The notes beneath the pieces were generated by a model. It was not told the origin of the DNA and did not search any database. It saw only the letters and a list, made by a program, of their open reading frames with translations. From assembly GCF_012726295.1 (NCBI RefSeq), contig NZ_JABAOB010000004.1, positions 62,001 to 126,000 of the forward strand: 64,000 nucleotides of DNA, read 5' to 3'. The stretch comes from Chitinophaga sp. Ak27. Lineage in GTDB: Bacteria; Bacteroidota; Bacteroidia; Chitinophagales; Chitinophagaceae. The translations under genes and the position numbers were made by a program. This document shows, in pieces, positions 10,001 to 17,227 of the stretch (the first letter of the stretch is position 1; each line of letters starts with the position of its first letter).

Positions 10001-10279
10001 GCCGTGTCAGCATATGCATTTATGAATAGTAGAGAAACAAAATTTGAGTTATGCCTCGATGCCATTGAACATATCAATACTACCCGGTTCAGGATATCTT
10101 ATGCACATAACCTGTTTCATGCACATACTATTGACAAGATAAAAATCCATCTGCTGGAAATTATCCAGCAAACAGTTGCCAACTTTCACGTTAGTCTCGA
10201 AGGTATCCATTTGTCGGTAGATAAAAAGAAAGCGAGGCACAATACAATGCATATGGGTAACGAGGAATTTGATCTTTAG
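4052..10279 (+). CDS. NRPS, A-T-C-A-T-C, two microcystin-like D-A-R-H adenylation domains
   Basis: A 2075-residue two-module synthetase. Order: A1 (1-500), T1 (Ser545), C1 (600-1030, HHIICDG at His718), A2 (1035-1550), T2 (Ser1582), C2 (1635-2055, HHIINDA at His1755, terminal Gly replaced by Ala). It opens directly with an A domain, so it looks like a loading protein. Pocket residues read by alignment to GrsA: A1 DARHIALMAK, A2 DARHLSLMIK. I recall microcystin McyB2 (methylaspartate) as DARHVGIFVK; the shared D-A-R-H and the upstream mutase and racemase suggest D-methylaspartate, Asp or Glu, perhaps activated at the side-chain carboxyl (inference). A1 has T-S-G-T-N-G-L-P-K in core A3; both A domains have G-N-R-V-A-P-G-E where R-I-E-P-G-E is usual. 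The two modules resemble each other, suggesting an internal duplication. The final C domain faces a half-C on the next protein, 17 bp on. Confidence 0.92.
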   Translation: MKSIQELLQTAFNKYAGYTAIRYKGQHITYAGIEQLAGKYAHLLDRESVAAGSFIGVYTKDKLSFIAAVIGILSRRCVFVPIDPLLPAGRIAELTGMIDFTGIFTDDKALFTHFCGPQRLFDEADVAAGTYFTGSIFTGNYQPQDPIYTFFTSGTNGLPKAVLGKNESLSHFVTWEASTFDVNETSCVSQFSAMGFDAVLRDIFLPLVVGATLCIPPAREIIFDQEILIGWLEENNITHMHCVPGIFRLLKEGALTALSLPHLRYIIMAGEELRPSELKLWFALLGARIGLVNLYGATEVTMAKTWYLISPEDVNMARIPVGRAMSNTQVFVMDKDLQICDEQVTGDIYIRTPYRTLGYYRDEEQNKLKFIPNSYNDDPDDMLYNTGDLGYMLPDGNLVFLGRKDDQVKIRGNRVAPGEVENYLLRHPDVNNCVVIVRDHVGEKELCCYYVGGQLTPQELRRYAREGLPDYMVPVFFVKLLQLPLTVNGKIDKAALPEPAFTAEEYIPPHNHTEATLVALWSKLLHIPAELISVNTSFFDTGGNSIRLMSLLSEIHKVFNTRISLQEIFNQSTIEKIAALIQSGWSQAFAGITPVQEKEYYRVSSAQHRVYFICQLDPLQTAYNMPGRIELNPSLDRQTIESAIQQLFDRHESFRTSFHMINEACMQRVAPEVNFILEETGGDPVTDFVKPFNLAEAPLFRAHLVRRAGSLHLLYDMHHIICDGTSEQMLEKELSALLNGRKLPPVSLQYKDFAEWEQTEPVRKEIEKQGLYWKTALGGNLPLLQLPVNYARGSANQAEDIVLFSLEETELLGLRRLCFAYGLTPAMVLHGAFHIVLAKVCGQEDIITGMLSEGRMHADTHTIIGMFVNFLPILSHPASTVPVADFFTGMKNSMLAAQANSLYPFDELVAALAIKWHDTRNPVFDVVFNFLSSFTEAEPHQDQEDIFLNQALKRGAKVDLLLTCKEIGKKIFFGLSYNSNLFERATIERIRRFFIQVLSSVEDNWNQTIGDLDMFSPDEKVRAVSKLSQSLKQPLKFNTVQELCRYSFIHYREHVAIEWGDQSCSYAALEGRSAAIARKLAGMKLPDKRFIGIFTDDRIGFVSAIIGILAAGHIFVPIDKKLPPERIKALLQEIPLAALIADNATQIPGFIGDTPVITWPEDPGLSPLFPLSMAYSPDDAVYVFFTSGSTGKPKAIIGRNESLCHFVEWEAARFRLDASCRVSQLTAPGFDAILRDIFVPILTGGTICIPPDRDLLFDPGLLALWIQQKQITLLHCVPSIFRMLKQQTLFREGFTTLKHILLSGEEIKPNELKTWYENSEAKVDLVNLYGPTETTMIKTCYFIRECDGNSNRVAIGSAIEGSQVVILDEQQRLLPPLVPGDIYIRTPYRTLGYFRQGSPDKHTFLPNPFNRRDPDDLLYKTGDIGRLLANGELGYLGRKDNQVKIRGNRVAPGEIENLLTGFPGISQAAVLPVTDEKGDIELAGYYMANKQLSVAALKDYLSNVLPEYMVPASLAQLSDWPLLPNGKLDHKALPVLEKSGDLYVPPRNAEEYKVQEIWSKILSFGDSPISIHTKFFDAGGNSLKLMALISGIHREFDVRLSLGEIFKSPTIAGISAGIRKARPSSFLPLKQREKQAYYPLTPSQQRLYFLQHLHPGSRAYTMYMKLDVTGLPLERIHSTLNKLVARHESLRTSFRLFNEQPVQIVHDHLELDVTEMKEWQLEEAFMQPFDLSVAPLLMAAIVADKERKNLFIKIHHIINDAVTERILSEEFNALLLDQVLPPLKIQYRDYERWKSSVRHRNDVDMQAKFWREELAGKLPDIILPYDLPPVEDEAEYPGSVTYFSLPPALYEQVLLLLKAHDLTLFMYFFTVYNVLLFRYSRSQELLTAFPATGRNNPDLEGVAGFFVNMLLVRSYPGPTQSFFRYVSFMKEKIGAILENSDYEFDRLMKDLQHSGTGSRPLVKTVFTMQHAHRLYRFEEGEDNAVSAYAFMNSRETKFELCLDAIEHINTTRFRISYAHNLFHAHTIDKIKIHLLEIIQQTVANFHVSLEGIHLSVDKKKARHNTMHMGNEEFDL

Positions 10280-10296
10280 CCGCTTAATTTACTGCT

Positions 10297-13200
10297 ATGC
10301 TGCCTGGAGAAGCATTAACATTTACAGACAATATCGTCTACGAAGACAAACAGTACTGGGAAAACAAATTGGAGGGACTGTCAGCATACGCTGTACTGCC
10401 CTCTGATAGCGATTCGCAGCTTACGCCGGAATATGAAACCACTATAACATCCCTGGGTAGTGTGTTGACTGCAGGGTTATTAAAGGCCGCGGCGAACAGC
10501 CAGGAGCAGTTATTCGTATTGTTGTTGGCCGGTATTCAATTGTTGTTGAAGAAATATACGGATCAATCGGAATTATTGTTAGGGACACCCATTTTCAAAC
10601 AGGATGATCCCGAAGGGCTTATTAATTACTGCCTTTTGCTGAGAAATGAAGTAAATGATAAGGATACTTTCAGGGAATTGGCTTCACGGACAAAGCGTAT
10701 TGTTATTGAAGCGGGGCAACATCAGAACTATCCGTACCGGCAGTTGCTGGAAACGAAGGGGTTCCCGCAAATAGTTGATACAATAGTATTGTTTACCGGG
10801 CTACAGGACGAAACATACCTGGAGAATGTTCCGTATCATTTACTTTTTAGCTTTTCCCTGAAGGATAACATCCTTGAGCTGAAGGTCTGTTATAATAAAC
10901 ATAGATTCCTGCAGGAATCGGTAGCGGGATTTATGGCTGTGTTTATGGAGAGCATGCGGGCCGCCCTGGACCAGCCTGGGGGGGCGGTTACGGGTCTGGT
11001 TTCCATGACAGCAACGGAAAGCCGCCGGCTTATTTACGATCTTAACAATTGGGTGCAGGCGTTGCCGGAAAATAGGCTGTGGGCAAGATTGCAGCAACAT
11101 GCGGGAAGTGATAGCATTGCCCTGGTGACTGATGACCAGAAATGGAATTACACCGGGATATACCGCCGGGCAAACCGGTTGGCACAATACCTGGACCACC
11201 AGGGTATAGGGCCGGGTAGCGTGGTGGCTATTATATTACCACCGTCATCGGATCTGATTGTCAGTATACTGGCGGTTTTACAGGTAGGGGCTTGTTTTCT
11301 GCCTATTGATCCGGCGATTCCCGGGAAACGCAAAGCATTTATGCTATCGGATAGCAGGACAGCGGTGATCCTTTCTAATGCAAGCCTGGCCGCCAATAAT
11401 GAAATGACAAATGTCGAAGCAGCCTTGCTGGCGGATGTAACGGCGCTTTACGAATACGGGGAAGATGTAGTAAAGGAGTATACAGAAGCTGCGGAGGATG
11501 CTCCCGCCTACATCATTTATACCTCCGGTTCTACCGGTTACCCAAAGGGCGTAGTAGTTAGCAGGCATAATATAAATAATTACCTGTCATGGGCAGCTGA
11601 TCAATATATATCGGGACAGCGGCTGATATTTCCATTGTTTACCTCCATTTCCTTTGATCTTACTATCACCAGTATTTTTCTGCCGCTCTTAACAGGTGGA
11701 AGCCTGCTTATTTATGTACAGGAAGAACATGAGGTCGTGTTGAGCAGGATAATAAAGGAGAACAAGGTTGACATTATTAAACTGACTCCCTCTCATCTCA
11801 GCATCATCAAGGCGCATGGTTACTGGCCGGCCCGGTTAAAATGTGTGATAGTGGGAGGGGAATTCTTTGACAGGGGACTCGCCCGGGAAATAGATGAGCT
11901 GTCGGGTGGAAACGTTGCAATATATAATGAGTACGGGCCTACGGAAGCTACCGTTGGATGTGCTATTTACCGGTACGATCCTACCGTAACGAAAGGAAGA
12001 AGTGTGCTGATAGGCCGGCCGGCGCCTAACTGCCGGCTGTATATCCTCGACAAACAGCTGCAGCCGGTACCTGTAGGCGTTGCGGGTGAAATATATATCG
12101 GAGGAAGCCAGGTGGCCACAGGGTATATTTCCTCCGAAGAGAAAACCAGGGAGAAATTTATTGCAGATCCGTTTATAGCAGGCGCCAGAATGTATAGAAC
12201 GGGAGACAATGCACGGATGTATGCAGATGGTAATATGGAATATCTCGGCCGGATAGATGAACAGGTGAAGATTAGCGGATATCGCATTGAGCCTGGAGAA
12301 ATTGAAGCACAGCTGACACAGTATCCGGGAATAATGCAGGCAAGGATCATCGTTGATAAGACCCATCCTGGCGCCGGCATTCTCCGCGCTTATTATACTG
12401 GTGACAATACAATTAGTGAAGTTGCCCTCAGGAATTTCCTGTCAATGGCATTACCGGCCTATATGATCCCGGCAAGCTTTACGTGGCTGGATAGATTTCC
12501 ATTGACGAGGAACGGGAAATTGGATTATAATGCGCTACCATCGGTCGATTACAAGCAAAGTGAAGCACCGGGTATTGCCGTAAGTGAAAAGGAGAAAATT
12601 ATAACAACCGCTATGTCCGAAGTGCTGGGTATGGGCATAATAGGGGTGAATGAAAACTTTTTCAGGAAAGGGGGGGATTCAATAAAAACTATTCAGCTTT
12701 CGGCTAAATTGTCAAAAGCAGGTTTCAAAGTAAGTGTTAAAGACATCTACTACCATCCGGTTCCTGCTGACCTGGCATTGTTGCTACAGCCAGTGGAAAG
12801 GTATGCCGGGCAGGGAAGAATAGAGGGGGAAGCCTCGCTGAATGCCGTGCAGCATTGGTTCTTTGCAAATTATACTGTACAACATCATTATAATCAATCG
12901 CTGTTGTTACATATCCGGGATGGAGTTGATGAACAGGCTTTGGAAGCGGTATTTGATGGTATATTGACACATCACGATGCGTTACGAATGGTGGTAAAAT
13001 ATAAGTCAGGCCAGCCTTTTTTATATCAGCCTGCATTTATAAGTAATGCCATACCCGGAAGAAGTGATTTACGGGGAACTGCCCATGCTGTTCAACAAAT
13101 GGAGAAGCAAGCGATGGATTTGCAGACAGGATTCAGTCTTACAGATGGTCCGCTAATAAAAATGCACCTTTTTAAAATGGATGATGGCGACCGCCTGCTG

Positions 13201-15546
13201 ATAGTGGTCCATCACCTGTTAATAGACGGTATTTCCTGGCGCATCCTGCTTGAAGACTTAGAGGGTGGCTACATGCAGGCGATTAAAGGGGAAAGGATAA
13301 GTTTTCCACCTAAAACAAGTGCTTTCCTTGTATGGAATAATGCGCTGCCGGGGTATGCCACAGGCAACAACATGGAAAAAGAACTGCAATACTGGCGACA
13401 ACTGGACTTCAGTAAGCTTTTAACCATTGAGCCAGATGTTATGTTATCTCCGGAGCCTTTGAACAAATGCCTATCGGATTTTTCTCTCAGCAGTCTGAAT
13501 ACCCGCCAGTTATTGACAACAGTTAATGAGGTATATAATACAGAAATTAATGACCTGCTTTTATCTGCGCTGGCTATTTCTTTGGGGCAATTATTTGGGA
13601 GTGGTCATTTCGCTATTGCCATGGAAGGACATGGCAGAGAAAACATACTTCCGGATATCAATATCAGCCGTACGATAGGATGGTTTACCAGTATCTATCC
13701 TATCATACTGAATACGCAGAATGTGGGCAATGTCGGCAGTATGATACGGGAGGTAAAAGAACAATTGAGGCGTATTCCCACGAAAGGAGCTGGCTATGGC
13801 TTGCTGAAATATATGCGGAGTAAGGATAACAACCATGCTGTTTTTCAACTTCGTCCTCAGATAAGTTTTAATTACCTCGGAGGTTTTGATGATGTTGTAC
13901 AAAACGGCCCGTTTGAACCGGCCATGGAAAACAAAGGCGATAACAGTAGTATCGCCAATCCCATGATTCATGATATTGAAATACAGGGGATATGCATAAA
14001 AGGCCGGCTTTCTTTTACCATTACCAGTAACGGAAGCAGGTTTAGCAGGCAAACAACCGAAAATATAGCATTATCCTATAAACAGGCACTCCTGGATGTC
14101 ATCCGGCATTGCATGGAAAAGACAACTCCGGAAAGAACCATCAGTGACTTTACGTATAAAAAACTTACTGATGAGCAGCTTTCCCTGCTATCTGCAAAGT
14201 TTGCATTCCGTGATATTTACCCGCTTACGCCGATGCAAAAAGCATTGTTCTTTCATGCATTGTCAAATCCTGGTTCATTTGCTTATAATACACAGTTTTC
14301 ATTTCTTATTGAAGGAAACTTTCAACCCGCCATATTACAAAAGTGCTTTTCACTAATCTTGAAAAGATATGAGAACCTGCGGGCCAATTTTACCATAAAT
14401 GGGCTGTCTGTACCACTGCAATTGATTGGAGAAGAAAAGAAGATGGCGTTCGAGGAAAAAGATATTTCCGGAATAACGGATACAGCGACATACATAGCTG
14501 ATTTTAAAACGGCGATGATCAAAAAGCCCTATGACTTTGAGCGGGAATTGCTGATGCGCGTATTTGTTTTAAAAACAGGACCTGCGCAGTATGAAGTGAT
14601 ATGGTATTATCACCACTTGTTGCTGGATGGCTGGTGTCTGAATATATTATTCCGGGAGGTGCTTGTCATTTATTATTTGCTTATCACGGAACAGTCGCCG
14701 GAACTTCCTGCGCCTCCGTCGTATCGCGATTATATGTTATGGATGCAGGAAAAGGATTTTAGTGAATCGGCGGCATACTGGAGAAATTATATAAAGGGAT
14801 ATACCGCTTCAGGAGCGTTATTAAAAAAGAAATTGCCGACGACTACTGCAGGCAATCATTCGGACCGGTCTGTTATCAGCCGCTTTGATGGTGCTGTGGT
14901 TGCGCAACTGATGAATATCGCGAAGGAGGAACATTGTACGCTGTATACACTTATACAGGTTGCCTGGAGCCTGTTGGTATCAAGGTGGCGGAATCAGAAC
15001 GATGTTATGTTTGGGCAGGTAGTGTCCGGTAGACCGGATATTGCCGGCGTAGGGGATATGGTGGGACTTTTTATAAATACAATTCCCAAGAGAGTCATAA
15101 TAAACGAGTCGCTTACACTCAGCGCCTTCATCAACCAGGTCCTGAAAGATGATATGACGTCGTTGGAACATCATACTTTTCCCCTTGGAGATATTCGTTC
15201 CGCCGGAAATGCACTGTTTGACCATGTAATTGTTTTTGAAAACCAGTACCAGTTAATGGAGATACAAGCGGAAATGGCGGCATTGGATTTTAAAATTACC
15301 CGTGCGGAAAGTTATGACCCGAATGAGTACGACCTTTCTGCATTTATATCATTAAAGAATGAAGAATTGGTTGTTGAAATCCGGTATAATGAATCGGTGT
15401 ATCTGACCAAAGACATAGAAGATCTGCAACACGATCTGCGACGGATCATTACTTTACTTATAGCTGATACCAATTGCCGGGTTGCCGGAGTTTTTATAGC
15501 GCTTGCCGCTGAAGCATTGGTATTGCCCGATATATCTATTACCTGA
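10297..15546 (+). CDS. NRPS, [half-C]-A(Asn)-T-E-C
   Basis: A 1749-residue synthetase. Residues 1-245 match only the C-terminal lobe of a condensation domain: a Y-W-x-x-x-L segment near residue 20, a G-T-P segment, HQNYP at 142 and a C-Y-N motif, with no HHxxxDG lobe. Next come A (255-755), T (Ser795), E (835-1275, HHLLIDG at His972, E-G-H-G-R-E and N-Y-L-G motifs) and a C domain (1300-1735, HHLLLDG at His1439) beginning with the D-I-Y-P-L-T-P-M-Q signature typical of acceptors of D-residues. The pocket reads DLTKIGEVGK, one residue from the known Asn code DLTKLGEVGK, so D-Asn or a close relative such as 3-methyl-Asn is predicted. The next gene, 22 bp on, is a carrier-acting beta-hydroxylase that may modify this unit (inference). 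Confidence 0.92.
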   Translation: MLPGEALTFTDNIVYEDKQYWENKLEGLSAYAVLPSDSDSQLTPEYETTITSLGSVLTAGLLKAAANSQEQLFVLLLAGIQLLLKKYTDQSELLLGTPIFKQDDPEGLINYCLLLRNEVNDKDTFRELASRTKRIVIEAGQHQNYPYRQLLETKGFPQIVDTIVLFTGLQDETYLENVPYHLLFSFSLKDNILELKVCYNKHRFLQESVAGFMAVFMESMRAALDQPGGAVTGLVSMTATESRRLIYDLNNWVQALPENRLWARLQQHAGSDSIALVTDDQKWNYTGIYRRANRLAQYLDHQGIGPGSVVAIILPPSSDLIVSILAVLQVGACFLPIDPAIPGKRKAFMLSDSRTAVILSNASLAANNEMTNVEAALLADVTALYEYGEDVVKEYTEAAEDAPAYIIYTSGSTGYPKGVVVSRHNINNYLSWAADQYISGQRLIFPLFTSISFDLTITSIFLPLLTGGSLLIYVQEEHEVVLSRIIKENKVDIIKLTPSHLSIIKAHGYWPARLKCVIVGGEFFDRGLAREIDELSGGNVAIYNEYGPTEATVGCAIYRYDPTVTKGRSVLIGRPAPNCRLYILDKQLQPVPVGVAGEIYIGGSQVATGYISSEEKTREKFIADPFIAGARMYRTGDNARMYADGNMEYLGRIDEQVKISGYRIEPGEIEAQLTQYPGIMQARIIVDKTHPGAGILRAYYTGDNTISEVALRNFLSMALPAYMIPASFTWLDRFPLTRNGKLDYNALPSVDYKQSEAPGIAVSEKEKIITTAMSEVLGMGIIGVNENFFRKGGDSIKTIQLSAKLSKAGFKVSVKDIYYHPVPADLALLLQPVERYAGQGRIEGEASLNAVQHWFFANYTVQHHYNQSLLLHIRDGVDEQALEAVFDGILTHHDALRMVVKYKSGQPFLYQPAFISNAIPGRSDLRGTAHAVQQMEKQAMDLQTGFSLTDGPLIKMHLFKMDDGDRLLIVVHHLLIDGISWRILLEDLEGGYMQAIKGERISFPPKTSAFLVWNNALPGYATGNNMEKELQYWRQLDFSKLLTIEPDVMLSPEPLNKCLSDFSLSSLNTRQLLTTVNEVYNTEINDLLLSALAISLGQLFGSGHFAIAMEGHGRENILPDINISRTIGWFTSIYPIILNTQNVGNVGSMIREVKEQLRRIPTKGAGYGLLKYMRSKDNNHAVFQLRPQISFNYLGGFDDVVQNGPFEPAMENKGDNSSIANPMIHDIEIQGICIKGRLSFTITSNGSRFSRQTTENIALSYKQALLDVIRHCMEKTTPERTISDFTYKKLTDEQLSLLSAKFAFRDIYPLTPMQKALFFHALSNPGSFAYNTQFSFLIEGNFQPAILQKCFSLILKRYENLRANFTINGLSVPLQLIGEEKKMAFEEKDISGITDTATYIADFKTAMIKKPYDFERELLMRVFVLKTGPAQYEVIWYYHHLLLDGWCLNILFREVLVIYYLLITEQSPELPAPPSYRDYMLWMQEKDFSESAAYWRNYIKGYTASGALLKKKLPTTTAGNHSDRSVISRFDGAVVAQLMNIAKEEHCTLYTLIQVAWSLLVSRWRNQNDVMFGQVVSGRPDIAGVGDMVGLFINTIPKRVIINESLTLSAFINQVLKDDMTSLEHHTFPLGDIRSAGNALFDHVIVFENQYQLMEIQAEMAALDFKITRAESYDPNEYDLSAFISLKNEELVVEIRYNESVYLTKDIEDLQHDLRRIITLLIADTNCRVAGVFIALAAEALVLPDISIT
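10330..11010 (+). other. Half condensation domain (C-lobe only), first copy
   Basis: N-terminal segment of the D-Asn synthetase. It has the acceptor-side half of a C domain (HQNYP at residue 142) but no N-lobe and no HHxxxDG. The protein encoded just upstream ends in a complete C domain, so this is not simply a C domain split between genes. Confidence 0.75.
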
Positions 15547-15568
15547 TATCTGCAAAAAGATATTATAT

Positions 15569-17176
15569 ATGGAGGTTTTTCTGAAGCCTAATACCGTAAT
15601 TGAACCCTTGTTTGATCAATGGTATGCATGGCCACATCTGATTTCACCAGCTACTTCAGCCATGAACGTGACCGGCAGACACCTGAAGATTATGCAGTCG
15701 TTTTTAAAAGCTCCCGAATTGCATGCTACAGCGGTAAGAAATCCTAAAATGAAGGGCGGTCCATTTATGGATGTGAAAATGGAGCAGGTGGATGAGGTAA
15801 GGCAATTGATGGAAGATACCTATCAGAAAAGAGAATACCAGGTAGCTTTTTCAGCCGCGATCAAGGAACTCGATCAGCTCTTGAAAAGCCATAAAAGTGG
15901 CTATAGTATGGAAAGCCTGTATGAACTCGTGCCGGAGATACTGAAAGGATATGTGGAGCTGGTATATGATCTGAATAATCATCCGGCATACCGGTTGTTT
16001 GAATCTTTGCTGTATCGCAGCAAGTTATATGATCCACAGGCACAAAGTATTGCCTTGTGGGTAACGAATAATGATGAACGCCCTTTTGTATTGAGTACAC
16101 CACGCTTAAAAACTGATACCGATACGTTGCATTTCCAGATACCGTTTTCTCACGAGGTGATCGATGAACTGGGGAAGATGAAAAGACAGGCAGCGGCTCC
16201 GGAAAAAGTGAAGACGATGTTGGGCGTTTCGCAGGAAGATGAAGCGCTGTTTACTTCTTTTTTCACTACTGATCCGCCACCCGTGTATAAACATTACACC
16301 GGGGATAAAATAAGGATAAGATACTTCGGACATGCTTGTATCCTGGTAGAAACAAAAGAAGTAAATCTGCTCATAGATCCACTTATCAGTTATTATGGTT
16401 ACGATATAGAACGAACCAGGTTCTCAGATGCAGATCTGCCGGATGTAATTGACTATGTGTTGATCACCCATAATCACCAGGACCATATTTTATTTGAGAC
16501 ATTGCTGCCGATCCGTCATAAAATCAGGAACCTGGTGGTGCCCGCCACTACCGCAGGGGCACTGCAGGACCCCAACCTGAAGCTAATGTTTAACTACCTG
16601 GGATTTAAAAATGTAATAGAAATTCATGACCTGGAGTCAATTCAATTTGAGGATATTACCATAACGGGCATACCGTTTATTGGAGAACACAGCGACCTTA
16701 ATATTCAGGCAAAGATGTGTCATCACGTTAGCGCGGGAGAGTTTTCAATGTTGTTTGTTGCAGATGCCTGTAATGTTGAACCCAGGTTATACCAGCATAT
16801 CCGCGAGTATATAGGTAAAGTGGATGTCGTTTTCCTGGGCATGGAATGTGATGGCGCCCCTTTGTCGTGGTTATACGGTCCTCTCCTGACAACATCCCTG
16901 GATATGACTAATGACCAGTCCAGGCGTCTTGCCGGTTCCAATTTTGAAAGAGGGAAGGCATTGATAGAGGCCTTTGATCCCAAAGAAGTATATGTTTATG
17001 CCATGGGCATGGAGCCCTGGCTGGAATTCATCAGCAGTATTAAATATACCGCCACATCGATACCCATTATTGAATCTGATAAACTAATTGCACATTGCTG
17101 CAGCCAGGGAAAAGTAGCAGAGAGGTTGTTCGGAGAGAAAGAACTTTTCTATGAAAAATCCAGCGTGGTACAGTAA
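15569..17176 (+). CDS. CmlA-type diiron beta-hydroxylase (metallo-beta-lactamase fold)
   Basis: A 535-residue protein of the CmlA family, non-haem diiron monooxygenases that beta-hydroxylate amino acids while bound to an NRPS carrier domain (CmlA acts in chloramphenicol synthesis). It has the long family N-terminal region, then a metallo-beta-lactamase-like domain with the H-x-H-x-D-H motif at His301, His303, Asp305 and His306. This matches CmlA (recalled as His305, His307, Asp309, His310, about 532 aa). The segments F-G-H-A-C-I-L-V-E and M-E-C-D-G-A-P-L-S-W are also typical. I chose the ATG at 15569, 22 bp after the preceding stop; an in-frame ATG at 15503 would add 22 unrelated residues and overlap that gene. 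Lying between the D-Asn and Thr synthetases, it probably makes a beta-hydroxy residue in one of them (inference); Asn is the best guess. It is not an antibiotic-resistance lactamase. Confidence 0.9.
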   Translation: MEVFLKPNTVIEPLFDQWYAWPHLISPATSAMNVTGRHLKIMQSFLKAPELHATAVRNPKMKGGPFMDVKMEQVDEVRQLMEDTYQKREYQVAFSAAIKELDQLLKSHKSGYSMESLYELVPEILKGYVELVYDLNNHPAYRLFESLLYRSKLYDPQAQSIALWVTNNDERPFVLSTPRLKTDTDTLHFQIPFSHEVIDELGKMKRQAAAPEKVKTMLGVSQEDEALFTSFFTTDPPPVYKHYTGDKIRIRYFGHACILVETKEVNLLIDPLISYYGYDIERTRFSDADLPDVIDYVLITHNHQDHILFETLLPIRHKIRNLVVPATTAGALQDPNLKLMFNYLGFKNVIEIHDLESIQFEDITITGIPFIGEHSDLNIQAKMCHHVSAGEFSMLFVADACNVEPRLYQHIREYIGKVDVVFLGMECDGAPLSWLYGPLLTTSLDMTNDQSRRLAGSNFERGKALIEAFDPKEVYVYAMGMEPWLEFISSIKYTATSIPIIESDKLIAHCCSQGKVAERLFGEKELFYEKSSVVQ

Positions 17177-17227
17177 GCATTGCCCCGTTTTTGTTCCATG
17201 TTTATAAACGCTATTAACTGTTACAGT

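Noticed and set aside
15569..17176. Beta-lactamase or other hydrolase
   Set aside because: The long N-terminal region, motif positions and C-terminal signatures match the CmlA beta-hydroxylase family instead.
17180..17227. Upstream start for the Thr synthetase
   Set aside because: The 16 extra residues show no homology; the C-domain sequence starts just after the ATG at 17228.
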